From Clostridiales bacterium (GTDB lineage: Bacteria > Bacillota > Clostridia > Lachnospirales > Lachnospiraceae), in assembly GCA_018376135.1 (NCBI GenBank), contig JAHABX010000032.1, positions 1 to 30,012 of the forward strand: DNA of 30,012 nt, in the 5' to 3' direction. Shown one piece after another: positions 1-7,983 of the stretch (position 1 is its first letter; every line of letters starts with the position of its first letter). The notes beneath the pieces are model-generated. The model was not told the DNA's origin. It was given only the letters and a program-made list of their open reading frames with translations, and made no database searches. The translations under genes were made by a program, and so were the position numbers.

Positions 1-121
1 CAGTGAATGACAGTGCTTTGGAAAGTGTAAATTTTTTCCAAAGGAAAAGGAACTGCTTGGAAAAACATAAGCTGTCAGACTCGATGTCAAGGGTGGCGGT
101 AATACAATAATTACTCCTGAT

Positions 122-544
122 ATGCAAGAAAAAATTTTGCATGGACAACGGAAAAATCCTGCAAAGAATGAATTGATTGGCGGACACTCTCCAGACATTA
201 ATAACAATAATCCTAATTATGCAGTAGAAGTATTGCAAACCAATATTGATGGAACGCAGAAAGTGAAATTTGTTACACAGTATCCCGATGGAAATTTATC
301 AAACATCAAGACGAGTACACTTTTTCCGGAAAGTTGGAGTAATAGTGATATAATCGAGAGTATTCAAATTGTAGGTAATACAACTCCTATTGGGGTAAGG
401 GCTTCGGATGGGGCAAATCTTTATCGAGGGGTTGTTAATGGAGTACAGGTTGAAGTTATTAAAATTGGAGATGTTGTTACATCTGGATATCCAACTGGTG
501 GAATGAAAACGGGATTGCTGCCTGGATTTTCTGGTATGGATTAG
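122..544 (+). CDS. EndoU-type ribonuclease toxin domain, orphan C-terminal module of a polymorphic toxin
   Basis: The 140 residues match the bacterial EndoU nuclease fold seen at the C-termini of contact-dependent and other polymorphic toxins, which cleave RNA in target cells. Visible landmarks are ILHGQ (H7), IGGHSP (H22), KTSTLFPESW (K63) and a late T-S-G-Y near residue 120. These fit the usual His/His/Lys plus Ser/Thr-x-Tyr layout. The frame is open upstream to a stop at 68-70, so the true module starts before the first ATG, with a glycine-rich linker coded from about 71. No delivery domain is present: upstream frames are closed, and bases 3-113 are open in another frame, which suggests a frameshift or recombination junction. 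It may be a silent toxin tip left after recombination. The next gene is the likely antidote. The domain call is fairly sure; expression is doubtful because no start with a good ribosome site is seen. Confidence 0.75.
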   Translation: MQEKILHGQRKNPAKNELIGGHSPDINNNNPNYAVEVLQTNIDGTQKVKFVTQYPDGNLSNIKTSTLFPESWSNSDIIESIQIVGNTTPIGVRASDGANLYRGVVNGVQVEVIKIGDVVTSGYPTGGMKTGLLPGFSGMD

Positions 545-560
545 AGGAGACCAGCAAAAT

Positions 561-974
561 ATGTATAAAGAATTGGATAAATATATTATGGAGTTTGCAA
601 TGGAAGATTTTCCTATAGATTATTGGTTTGATGAGGGGGCTTCAATTGCTGAGGATATGATTCAGAAATTTGATTGTAGAGATTGGGAAGCTTTGAGAGA
701 AGAATTACCCCAAAAAACAATTGGTTGGAAGAGAAGGCTGTCATACTGTTTACATGATTCCATTGATATAAGGGGATTAGAGGTATTGTTAATTTTAATT
801 AATACTGATGATGAAGAATTGTTCGAGATATCAGTGGATTCATTAAGATGTTTTAAAAATAGTATAGGTAAAGAAATAGTCTATAATAATTCTGAAATCA
901 AGCAAAAAATTGAAACATTAATGCCAAATGCAGGCATTGCGACAAGAAAAATTTTTGAAGAAATTTTAAGGTAG
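561..974 (+). CDS. probable immunity protein paired with the EndoU toxin
   Basis: This is a 137-residue acidic, cytosolic-looking protein with no signal peptide or membrane segment. It starts 16 bases after the toxin stop behind a GAGGAGA ribosome site. It is rich in leucine-containing helices and acidic residues (LLILINTDDEELFEISVDSL near the middle), as is common in immunity proteins of the Imm30-like type, but I cannot name the family with certainty. The role is inferred from position: genes directly 3' of toxin C-terminal modules normally encode the specific inhibitor. AT content is clearly higher than in genes beyond 1600, as for the toxin, so the two probably moved together. Alternative: an unrelated small protein of a mobile element. 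Confidence 0.6.
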   Translation: MYKELDKYIMEFAMEDFPIDYWFDEGASIAEDMIQKFDCRDWEALREELPQKTIGWKRRLSYCLHDSIDIRGLEVLLILINTDDEELFEISVDSLRCFKNSIGKEIVYNNSEIKQKIETLMPNAGIATRKIFEEILR

Positions 975-1111
975 GTAATAAAAAAATTAGGTCTTGTTTA
1001 AAGACAGGATATTTTGTTTGACTATCTTCAAATGCCCATGTTACACTGGCACTCACCAGGAGATATAAGGAGGGAAAAACAAAATACCTAAATATCTAAT
1101 TTAAACACAGT

Positions 1112-1161
1112 ATCGGAGGTATTTCTAGACTTGAAAAGGTCTTGGAATACCTCCGATTTTT
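1112..1161 (+). terminator. strong intrinsic terminator after the toxin-immunity pair
   Basis: A 19-bp stem with one mismatch and one G-U pair (1112-1130 against 1139-1157) has an 8-base loop and is followed by five T. It ends transcription from the toxin-immunity side. The arms are unusually long, so it could also be the end of a former mobile element. Confidence 0.8.
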
Positions 1162-1164
1162 CTA

Positions 1165-1630
1165 CCCAATAAGACAGATCGTGAAAAGAGATGTCGTTTG
1201 GTTCTTCCAACGATTACTGCAGATGAAGCTGCCGAATCAACAGAGGAAGCTCCGACAGAAAAGGTTCCGACAGCAGAAGGCTTCGAGTATGGCAATGGCA
1301 ACGGAGAAGTACCTCCGGGACAGAACGTGGACGAGGATGGAACGGACTGGATGTGCGGATCAACCACACCCAGCCCAGCCATTCCGGCAGCGTATACGAC
1401 AGAGATTATGCGCGGATAATGAGCCATGCGGGAATGCTTGCATTCCCATCTGGCGAATATCGCGGCAGTGAGCAAGTTCTACTTGCTCGCTTGCAGAGAG
1501 AGGTATATGCTGGAAGTGAGAGAATCGAGCAGTTCACCGACCGCACCAGCGGCAACGAGGATCTGGCTGGCAATGGATTCGATCAAGAGCGGGAATAACT
1601 GGTAATGGTTTCAGAACAGGAAGAAAAGTA
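1165..1630. other. undefined region, probable remnant of an accessory element
   Basis: No convincing gene lies between the terminator and the DeoR gene. Three overlapping short plus-strand frames (ending near 1419, 1471 and 1598) and one minus-strand frame are open, but none has a good ribosome site or a recognisable domain. The frame ending at 1419 is rich in Glu/Pro/Thr/Gly (EAPTEKVPTAEGFEYGNGNG), like the tail of a secreted or conjugative-element protein that has lost its front. Two perfect hairpins at 1430-1488 lie inside. I read it as a decayed scar that belongs with the toxin cassette. Confidence 0.4.
1430..1488. repeat. run of three consecutive small inverted repeats
   Basis: GGGAATGC-TT-GCATTCCC (1430-1447, 8-bp perfect arms) is followed by GCGA-ATA-TCGC near 1453-1463 and GAGCAAGT-TCT-ACTTGCTC (1470-1488, 8-bp perfect arms, extendable by a G-U pair). 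Such a series is typical of structured RNA or of recombination and transfer sites of mobile elements. The function is unknown. Confidence 0.55.
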
Positions 1631-1633
1631 AAA

Positions 1634-2392
1634 ATGTTATATACAGAACGTGCAGAATTTATCATGCAGCAGTTACAGCTGCAGTCAACAGTAAAGGTAA
1701 CGGAATTAAGTCAGCTTCTTCACATTTCCGTAGATACAGTGAGACGGGATTTGAAGACAATGGAGCAGCAGGGACTCATAAAATATATCCACGGAGGGGC
1801 TTGTCTGCCCGATACCCTGGCACCTTTTTTAAATTTTAACGGGCGGGAGATCATCAATATTGAACTAAAAAGAGAAGCGGCATGCAAGGCACTGTCTTTT
1901 ATAAAAGAAGGAGATGTGGTTGCCTTGAATTCGGGAACTACAAATACAGTGCTGTCGCAGGAGCTTGCCTTGCTGGAAAAGGAAATCACGGTAATCACAA
2001 ACAACTATGCTGCCATAAATATTTTGCTGCAAAACAGTTTTATTCATTTGATCGTAATAGGCGGTGAGATGGATGCGTTGGAACGCTCCACATATGGGAC
2101 AACCTGTGAAAATGAGTTTCGCCGGTTTTATCCAGATATAGCCTTTTTATCGATCAATGCAGTGGACTATTCAGAAGGGTTTACAGATTTCCGCTTTAAA
2201 GAAATGGGAATTATTCAGCTGCTGGCAAAGAATGCAGATAAAGTAATCGCAGTGATGGATTCAGGTAAGCTTGGTAAATGCTCCAAGAAGCAGGTTCTCA
2301 GGCTTGACCAGGTGGATATTTTGGCGATGGATAATGGTATTTCGGAAGAAATCAGAAAAAAATATGAAGAACATGGAATTGTAATTATATAA
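1634..2392 (+). CDS. DeoR-family transcriptional regulator
   Basis: A 252-residue DNA-binding regulator of the DeoR type. The N-terminal winged helix-turn-helix spans about residues 1-57, with the family pattern VTELSQLLHISVDTVRRDL and IKYIHGGA. The C-terminal sugar-phosphate-isomerase-like sensor shows NSGTTNTVLSQEL and VIAVMDSGKLG. These proteins usually repress neighbouring catabolic genes until a phosphorylated metabolite binds. The start at 1634 follows an AGGAAG site. A hairpin separates it from the phosphonate operon in the same direction, so regulation of that operon is plausible but inferred. A DeoR protein next to phosphonate genes is not the classical arrangement (PhnF, LysR or PhoB are more usual). 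Confidence 0.88.
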   Translation: MLYTERAEFIMQQLQLQSTVKVTELSQLLHISVDTVRRDLKTMEQQGLIKYIHGGACLPDTLAPFLNFNGREIINIELKREAACKALSFIKEGDVVALNSGTTNTVLSQELALLEKEITVITNNYAAINILLQNSFIHLIVIGGEMDALERSTYGTTCENEFRRFYPDIAFLSINAVDYSEGFTDFRFKEMGIIQLLAKNADKVIAVMDSGKLGKCSKKQVLRLDQVDILAMDNGISEEIRKKYEEHGIVII

Positions 2393-2400
2393 AATTGTTG

Positions 2401-2438
2401 AAATGGGGACGTAGTGAAGCTTTACTACGTCCCCATTT
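2401..2438 (+). terminator. 15-bp perfect hairpin between the regulator and the phosphonate operon
   Basis: Arms 2401-2415 and 2424-2438 are perfectly complementary around an 8-base loop. The 3' side ends in TTTGACG rather than a proper T-tract, so terminator strength is uncertain. A protein-binding or dispersed-repeat role is also possible. Confidence 0.55.
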
Positions 2439-2464
2439 GACGTGTGTCCGGTCAATTACATATA

Positions 2465-2486
2465 TTTTGCAAACATTTTACAAATA
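2465..2486. promoter_or_regulatory. candidate operator: 11-bp phased direct repeats
   Basis: TTTTGCAAACA (2465-2475) is followed directly by TTTTACAAATA (2476-2486), and the next TTTTTC starts one more period on. An 11-bp period puts the same face of each unit on one side of the helix. It lies about 40 bases upstream of the likely -10 of the phosphonate operon, so it may bind the DeoR protein. Confidence 0.35.
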
Positions 2487-2525
2487 TTTTTCGGTTTGAT
2501 GATAGAAGATGCTGTTTAATGCGAC

Positions 2526-2531
2526 TATAAT
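2526..2531 (+). promoter_or_regulatory. likely -10 element of the phosphonate operon promoter
   Basis: A perfect TATAAT lies about 50 bases before phnX. No good -35 sits at the right spacing, which would suit a promoter needing an activator or under strong regulation. Confidence 0.4.
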
Positions 2532-2582
2532 CCGTATATAGGAACATAAAAACGGCAAAAAGAAGCAAAGGAGTATTTGATT

Positions 2583-3401
2583 ATGAATTTCAAAAATAAA
2601 ATTCAGATGGTTGTTTTCGATTGGGCAGGAACAACTGTAGATTATGCGTCAAGCGCCCCGAGTACGGTATTTGACCGTGTATTTGAATCAGTTGGCATCA
2701 AATTAACAAAAGAAGAAATTAATGGTCCTATGGGAATGGAGAAAAAGGCACATATACGTGCGCTGCTTTCCTGTGAATCGGGAAACAGACAATGGCTTGA
2801 GATAAGGAAAAGACCCTGGACAGAAGAGGATGTGGATGCTTTATATCGGAAATTTGAAGAAATGCTGTATTCGATTGTAGCAGAGTACAGTGAGCCGATT
2901 CCGGGGGTTGTTGAAACGGTAGATGGATTAAGAAAGCAGGGACTTAAAATCGGTTCTACTACAGGATATACTTCTCAAATGATGGAACAGGTGATACCAA
3001 AGGCAAAAGCTATGGGATATGAAGCAGATTGTGTTGTAACACCGGATGTCACAGAGGCAAGCCGTCCGACTCCCTTTATGCTGTTTGAATGTATGCGTCA
3101 GATGAATGTGTATCCACCCTGTACGGTTGTAAAAGCAGGCGACACAGTCGTGGATATGCAGGAAGGAAAAAATGCAGGAGCATGGAGTGTTGGAATCCTG
3201 ACCGGTTCGAATCTTCTGGGACTGTCAAAGGAAGAATACGAGGAAATGAGTGCAGAGGAGCTGGAAAAGCGTAAAGAGGCTGCGGCAGAAAGTTATCGTC
3301 AGGCAGGCGCGGATATGGTGATCGATTCTATCAGGGATTTGCCTGCTGCAATAGAAAAAATTAACTGTTGTCTGGCAGGGAAGGAGGCAAGAACAGAATG
3401 A
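2583..3401 (+). CDS. phnX: phosphonoacetaldehyde hydrolase
   Basis: A 272-residue haloacid-dehalogenase-superfamily enzyme that cleaves the C-P bond of phosphonoacetaldehyde to acetaldehyde and phosphate. The signature FDWAGTTVDY carries the nucleophile Asp13. MGMEKKAHIRALL carries Lys54, aligned with the Schiff-base lysine of the Bacillus cereus enzyme (Lys53). CTVVKAGDTVVDMQEG is the late HAD motif with the acidic residues for magnesium. Length is normal for the family. The ATG at 2583 is chosen because AAAGGAG lies 9 bases upstream; a TTG two codons earlier sits too close to that site. The stop overlaps the next start (ATGA), so translation is coupled. No phnW transaminase gene is present in the window. 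Confidence 0.93.
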   Translation: MNFKNKIQMVVFDWAGTTVDYASSAPSTVFDRVFESVGIKLTKEEINGPMGMEKKAHIRALLSCESGNRQWLEIRKRPWTEEDVDALYRKFEEMLYSIVAEYSEPIPGVVETVDGLRKQGLKIGSTTGYTSQMMEQVIPKAKAMGYEADCVVTPDVTEASRPTPFMLFECMRQMNVYPPCTVVKAGDTVVDMQEGKNAGAWSVGILTGSNLLGLSKEEYEEMSAEELEKRKEAAAESYRQAGADMVIDSIRDLPAAIEKINCCLAGKEARTE

Positions 3402-4513
3402 ATCAATACTATAACCCGGTACGGACGATCCAGGGTGCGGGCAGTTTAAGTGGTCTGCCCGATGTATTAGAAGAAATGCATTCTGAAAGCAGGCGTGTGC
3501 TTGTACTGGGATGGGGGGAAAAGGTTTTTCAGCATCCTGTGTTTTCAAGACTGGAAAAATTTGATGTTAAAACATGTGTATTCACGGTTTCAAATCCGAC
3601 AGTAGAGCAGCTTTTTGAAACCTATCAGTCAACGAAGGAATTTTCCCCGGATGTGGTAGTTGCCATCGGTGGCGGAAGTATCATGGACGTGGGAAAATCT
3701 CTGTGCTGTATGTATGGAAATGAGATTTCTGATGAGGAGGATCTGAGAGCGTATATTCAGAATAAAAGCTTCAAAACACCTGCTGTACGCTGGATCGGCG
3801 TCCCGACTACATCGGGGACAGGAAGTGAGGTGACATGTTGGGCTACCATCTGGGACCCAAGTAAAAATGTAAAATGTTCCATAGAAAATCACGGGAATTA
3901 TGCATACGCTGCATTGATCGATCCGCAGCTTACAGAAGAACTCCCATTGAAACTGGCGGTTTCTTCTGCATTGGACGCGGTTGCACATGCAGCAGAAGCG
4001 TACTGGGCAAAAGGTACGAACATTGTATCAAGAGCTTTGGCGCTTCAGGCGATCCGCATGATCATGAGTCATATGGACGATCTGCTCTGCGGGAAATCTT
4101 ATGCGCATGACATTATGGCAAAAGGAAGCATGCTTGCAGGGCTGGCATTCAGCAATACGAAAACCACAGCGTGCCATTCCATCTCGTATCCCTTAACGAT
4201 GCACTACCATATACCTCATGGAGCAGCAGTGAGCATGCTGCTGGCTCCGGTTCTTGAATTAAATGCATCAGGTGTGGAAGATATGGAAAATCTGTTTGCG
4301 GCTTTGGGAGTTGACAGTGCCCAGATGCTCAGGGAACGGATCGGCGCTTTCTTAAAACGTTCCGGTCAGCCTGCGACTCTGCAGGAGTGGAATGTTCCTT
4401 TTGAGGAGTGTGCTTCTCTGGCCATGCTGGGCATGACGAAGGGGCGTGCTGATAATAACCCGGTAGAACTTACAGTAGAAAAAATCAAAGAAATATTAGA
4501 ATCTGTTTATTAA
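3398..4513 (+). CDS. iron-containing (group III) alcohol dehydrogenase, probable phosphonoacetaldehyde/2-hydroxyethylphosphonate oxidoreductase
   Basis: A 371-residue member of the Fe-dependent alcohol dehydrogenase family. The nucleotide site GGGSIMDVGK is at 91-100 and the TTSGTGSEVT motif at 137-146. The four metal ligands are visible as Asp193, His197, His260 and His274. Coupling to phnX (4-base overlap, AAGGAGG site at 3381) points to a phosphonate aldehyde/alcohol pair. Related enzymes (PhpC type) interconvert phosphonoacetaldehyde and 2-hydroxyethylphosphonate. In a catabolic operon it would oxidise imported hydroxyethylphosphonate and feed PhnX. The alternative is reduction of the acetaldehyde released by PhnX to ethanol to regenerate NAD. 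The family is sure; the substrate is inferred. Confidence 0.82.
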   Translation: MNQYYNPVRTIQGAGSLSGLPDVLEEMHSESRRVLVLGWGEKVFQHPVFSRLEKFDVKTCVFTVSNPTVEQLFETYQSTKEFSPDVVVAIGGGSIMDVGKSLCCMYGNEISDEEDLRAYIQNKSFKTPAVRWIGVPTTSGTGSEVTCWATIWDPSKNVKCSIENHGNYAYAALIDPQLTEELPLKLAVSSALDAVAHAAEAYWAKGTNIVSRALALQAIRMIMSHMDDLLCGKSYAHDIMAKGSMLAGLAFSNTKTTACHSISYPLTMHYHIPHGAAVSMLLAPVLELNASGVEDMENLFAALGVDSAQMLRERIGAFLKRSGQPATLQEWNVPFEECASLAMLGMTKGRADNNPVELTVEKIKEILESVY

Positions 4514-4550
4514 ACAGGTCAAAAATGGAAAAAAGAAAGGACAAAAAATT

Positions 4551-5492
4551 ATGAGAAAATATACAAACAAAGCAGTAAGAATTGGTTTTGCAGCTCTGGT
4601 GACAGCATCTGTGCTTGCGGGATGTGGATCGAAAGATAACACTGTGGCTGCAGACGGAGCAGGTGGAGAAGACGGAGTATTTACAATTGCCTATGCTCCC
4701 AATGAGTCCACAACAGAAAGTGCGGATGCCCGTAACGGTCTGGCAAAGGATCTAAGTGAAGCGCTGGGATGCGAGGTAGAGGAAATTCAGGCAAGTGATT
4801 ACAATGCAATCATCGAAGCTCTTCGTACAGGGAAAGCGGATATGGCTTATATGGGCTCTCAGGCGCTGGCTTTGGGAGTGGAGCGTACGGATCTGGAACC
4901 AATTGTGATGAAGGCGGAGGAAGGAGATCCGGAAAAAGCCATTTATCATTCCGTGTTGATTGTAAACAGCAGCAACGATGGGATTCATTCTATCGAAGAT
5001 ATAAAAGGAAAAACCATGGCATTTGTAGATCCGGATTCCACATCAGGAAATCTGGTCCCGACTGCGGAAATTATCCAGGCATTTTCTGATGAGGAGCTGA
5101 ATTCAGATACATTACATACCAATGGCAGTTTTTTTGAGGCAGTCAGCTTTTCGGGATCTCATCAGGCAGGGCTGCAGGCGGTGATAAAAGGAGATGTAGA
5201 TGTTGCCCCGATTTCGGATCAGATCCTTGCCTCTGAGATTGAACATGGAAATGCAAAAGAGGATGACGTGAAAATCATTCATGAATCAGGCGCAATTCCT
5301 GCGGAGGCGATGGTCGTAGGAGAGCATGTAACACAGGAAACAAGAGACCAGCTGACAGAATTTTTAACCGCTTACGATAACGAAGAATATTTTACAGATG
5401 TAATCAAAGTTCCCGGAGCTCGTTTTGTTCAGTGTGATATGAGTGATTATGAGGAAATTATTGAGCTGAACAAAATCATTAATGAATTCTAA
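4551..5492 (+). CDS. phnD: phosphonate ABC transporter substrate-binding lipoprotein
   Basis: A 313-residue extracytoplasmic binding protein. The N-terminus has a basic start, a hydrophobic stretch and the lipobox VLAGC with Cys25 as lipid anchor. The mature part shows PhnD-family features: FTIAYAPNESTTE at the start of the fold, DYNAIIEALRTGKADMAYMG, and DPDSTSGNLVP, whose TSGN loop normally contacts the phosphonate group. It should capture a phosphonate outside the cell and hand it to the two PhnE permeases encoded downstream. An AAAGGA site precedes the start. Confidence 0.92.
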   Translation: MRKYTNKAVRIGFAALVTASVLAGCGSKDNTVAADGAGGEDGVFTIAYAPNESTTESADARNGLAKDLSEALGCEVEEIQASDYNAIIEALRTGKADMAYMGSQALALGVERTDLEPIVMKAEEGDPEKAIYHSVLIVNSSNDGIHSIEDIKGKTMAFVDPDSTSGNLVPTAEIIQAFSDEELNSDTLHTNGSFFEAVSFSGSHQAGLQAVIKGDVDVAPISDQILASEIEHGNAKEDDVKIIHESGAIPAEAMVVGEHVTQETRDQLTEFLTAYDNEEYFTDVIKVPGARFVQCDMSDYEEIIELNKIINEF

Positions 5493-5516
5493 AGGGCAGG
5501 AGTCCAGGAGGAAATT

Positions 5517-6323
5517 ATGAAAGCTATTTTAAAATTTGATAAAGTATCCAAGCATTATCAGAATGGTATTCATGCACTAAAAGAGGTATCTCTGGAAGTG
5601 TGTCAAGGAGAATTCATTTCTGTAATCGGTCCTTCGGGAAGCGGAAAATCTACGCTGCTGCGCGTGATCAATCGTCTGATTCCTGTCAGTGGAGGGAAGG
5701 TCTGGCTGGATGGACAGGTAATTTCCAATCAGCACGGGAAACATCTTCGTATGCAGCGCAGAAAGGTTGGGATGATTTTCCAAAATTATAATTTGGTATA
5801 CAGTCTGTCCGTTCTGCAGAATGTTCTGCATGGACGGTTGGGATATATGAATGGTCTAAAAGGAGTATTTGGTCTTTACAGTGAAGAGGATAAGCAGGAA
5901 GCCCTGGATTTGCTCAAGGAGATGGGGCTGGAACAGTTCAGCTATAACCGTGCGTCTGATTTGTCAGGAGGACAAAAGCAGAGGGTAGGAATTGCCCGTG
6001 CGATCATGCAGAATCCGAAGCTGCTTTTGTGCGATGAGCCCATTGCTTCGCTGGACCCATCCAGTGCCAGGACGATCATGGAGCTTCTTCATGACATGAC
6101 GCAGAAAAGAAATATTGCCTGTATCGTGAATCTGCATCAATTGGATGCCGCACTGAAATATTCTACCCGGATCATTGGACTGTCAAAAGGGGAAATTGTA
6201 TTTGATGGAACCCCGGAACAGCTGACCGATGAAATGATTGAGAAAATTTATGGAACTTCCCGTGCAAATTTGATGATTGGAGGAGAGGGAAATGACCAGG
6301 AGGATACCGCTGATTGCGCATGA
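5517..6323 (+). CDS. phnC: phosphonate ABC transporter ATP-binding protein
   Basis: A 268-residue ATPase of the PhnC type, acting on the cytoplasmic face. Walker A GPSGSGKST is at 38-46, the Q-loop IFQNYNLV near 87, the ABC signature LSGGQKQRVGIARA at 149-162, Walker B LLLCDEPIASLD near 169-180, and the H-loop VNLHQLD after it. It starts behind an AGGAGG site and its end overlaps the start of the first phnE by 32 bases, which supports coupled translation. Confidence 0.94.
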   Translation: MKAILKFDKVSKHYQNGIHALKEVSLEVCQGEFISVIGPSGSGKSTLLRVINRLIPVSGGKVWLDGQVISNQHGKHLRMQRRKVGMIFQNYNLVYSLSVLQNVLHGRLGYMNGLKGVFGLYSEEDKQEALDLLKEMGLEQFSYNRASDLSGGQKQRVGIARAIMQNPKLLLCDEPIASLDPSSARTIMELLHDMTQKRNIACIVNLHQLDAALKYSTRIIGLSKGEIVFDGTPEQLTDEMIEKIYGTSRANLMIGGEGNDQEDTADCA

Positions 6324-7092
6324 TTTAAAACGTTTATATACCGGATTTTTGATCGGGGCAATGATTTTATTTGTGATATGCAGCTTCCTGACAAATTTTA
6401 ATGTGATGACACTGCTTGCAAATGGCGATGCTTTCTGGGAATTTATTACGGAGGATTTTCTTCCTCCGGCATTGCCGAAAACCAGCAGAATACCAGGAAT
6501 ATTATCCAGTGTTCTGGTGACTTTGGCATTGGCAGTATCTGCGACTGCGGTGGCTGCTGTTCTGGCGTTTTTTGTTTCCTTATTCGGAAGTGAGAAAGTT
6601 TCTCCCTTCCCGGGAATTGCCAGGTTTGTTCGTGGATCTGCAACTTTTTTACGCAATATTCCCGCATTGGTCTGGGCATTTATTTTGTTCTCTTCTCTGG
6701 GAATCGGAACGGGGGTAGGATTTATCGCTCTGTGTATTACCAGCTTTGCATTTATGGTGCGTGCTTTTGTAGAAACCATGGAGGATGTCTCTCAGGATTG
6801 TGTGGAAAGCCTGCAGGCGGTGGGCGCCACATTTCCTCAGAGGGTGTCACAGGCAATCTTACCCTCTTGTCTGAGTGGTTTTCTGTCCTGGTTTCTCTAC
6901 TGTGTGGAAATCAATATTCGTGCATCTACAATCGTCGGAATGGTTGGAGGAGGCGGGGTCGGTCTGACTTTATTTTCTTACATAAAAGGATTCCAGTATG
7001 ATGTTGCATTGAGCATTATTTTGTTAATCGCTGTAATGGTAATTTTAGTGGATCAGATTACCAGTAAGCTTCGGAAGGAGTTATTGAAATGA
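6292..7092 (+). CDS. phnE: phosphonate ABC transporter permease, first copy
   Basis: A 266-residue inner-membrane permease with about six hydrophobic segments and the cytoplasmic coupling (EAA-type) motif ESLQAVGATFPQRVSQAILP near the last third. The ATG at 6292 is used because GGAGGAG ends seven bases before it; an earlier in-frame TTG at 6277 lies inside that site. The stop overlaps the next start by four bases. Two adjacent permease genes are usual in many phnDCEE operons and probably form a heterodimeric channel. Confidence 0.9.
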   Translation: MTRRIPLIAHDLKRLYTGFLIGAMILFVICSFLTNFNVMTLLANGDAFWEFITEDFLPPALPKTSRIPGILSSVLVTLALAVSATAVAAVLAFFVSLFGSEKVSPFPGIARFVRGSATFLRNIPALVWAFILFSSLGIGTGVGFIALCITSFAFMVRAFVETMEDVSQDCVESLQAVGATFPQRVSQAILPSCLSGFLSWFLYCVEINIRASTIVGMVGGGGVGLTLFSYIKGFQYDVALSIILLIAVMVILVDQITSKLRKELLK

Positions 7093-7895
7093 AAACGGTA
7101 AAAGTGAAATACGCCTCTCGTATTCCGGTAAAGTGCAGACAGAGAAATCATTTTATTCCGGCTTTTTTAATTGCGGTTGTGGCTTTATCCATATTAAGTT
7201 TATTGTATTTAGATATTGACTGGGTAAAGATAGTTTCCAGGATCCCTGATATTGGAGAAGTGTTCTGGAATCTGGCACACCTGAATTTTGCAAATATGGA
7301 TCTGGTGCTTGCTTCTCTGGTTGAGACAGTCTCTATTGCTGTCCTATCCTTACTGTACAGCCTGCTTTTAGGTATTCTGTTTGGAATGCTGGCGGCAGGA
7401 AATGTGTTTCGGATCCCTGTTTTATCCGTGATTACACAGTCTTTTTTTACATTTTTAAGAGCCGTACCGACACCTGTATGGGTTTTGCTGATGTTGGTGT
7501 GTCTGGGAATGGGACCGGAGGCAGGCGTTGCAGGCTTGTGTGTTCATACGACTGCTTTTTTTACAAAATCCTTTGCGCAGAGCTTTGAGAGCATTTCCGG
7601 GGAAACAATTGAAGCGCTGGAAGTTACGGGAACAGGACGCTTGAGCATTTTTATGAATGCAATCCTGCCTGCGTCATTATCTCAGATTGTTGCATGGGCG
7701 GGAATGCGTTTGGAAACAAACTTTTCGGAGTGTGCAATTCTTGGAATGGTTGGAGCGGGCGGTATTGGGTATGTCGTTTCCAACAGCCTGCAGGGATATG
7801 ATTATGGTACGGCAGGGACTGCGATTTTACTGGTATTTATAGTTGCCTACTGTATTGAGAGAATCTTTGTAAGAATCAAGAATAAATTTTCGTGA
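7089..7895 (+). CDS. phnE: phosphonate ABC transporter permease, second copy
   Basis: A 268-residue polytopic permease related to the previous one. It has a basic N-terminus, a first membrane segment near residues 22-42, and the coupling motif EALEVTGTGRLSIFMNAILP around residue 175. It starts in an ATGA overlap with the preceding gene behind AAGGAG. It is the last gene of the phosphonate operon; no clear terminator follows, so some read-through into the spore-protein gene is possible. Confidence 0.9.
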   Translation: MKTVKVKYASRIPVKCRQRNHFIPAFLIAVVALSILSLLYLDIDWVKIVSRIPDIGEVFWNLAHLNFANMDLVLASLVETVSIAVLSLLYSLLLGILFGMLAAGNVFRIPVLSVITQSFFTFLRAVPTPVWVLLMLVCLGMGPEAGVAGLCVHTTAFFTKSFAQSFESISGETIEALEVTGTGRLSIFMNAILPASLSQIVAWAGMRLETNFSECAILGMVGAGGIGYVVSNSLQGYDYGTAGTAILLVFIVAYCIERIFVRIKNKFS

Positions 7896-7950
7896 AAAGC
7901 TGCCAGAAGTTAAAATAGAAGTCAGAAAGGTATAAGGCGTGGAAAAACGG

Positions 7951-7980
7951 CAATACTCCCTGTAAAAGAAAGGAGTATTG
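7951..7980 (+). promoter_or_regulatory. hairpin that hides the ribosome site of the spore-protein gene
   Basis: CAATACTCC (7951-7959) is perfectly complementary to GGAGTATTG (7972-7980) with a 12-base loop. The right arm contains the Shine-Dalgarno GGAG of the gene starting at 7984. Translation could therefore be controlled by opening of this stem. A GTATA at 7930 and CAATACT at 7951 loosely resemble a forespore sigma promoter, but this is weak. Confidence 0.5.
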
Positions 7981-7983
7981 GAT

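Noticed and set aside
2577..2582. TTG start of phnX two codons upstream
   Set aside because: It lies only three bases from the AAAGGAG site; ATG 2583 has normal spacing.
6277..6291. TTG start of the first phnE
   Set aside because: It overlaps the GGAGGAG ribosome site that serves ATG 6292.
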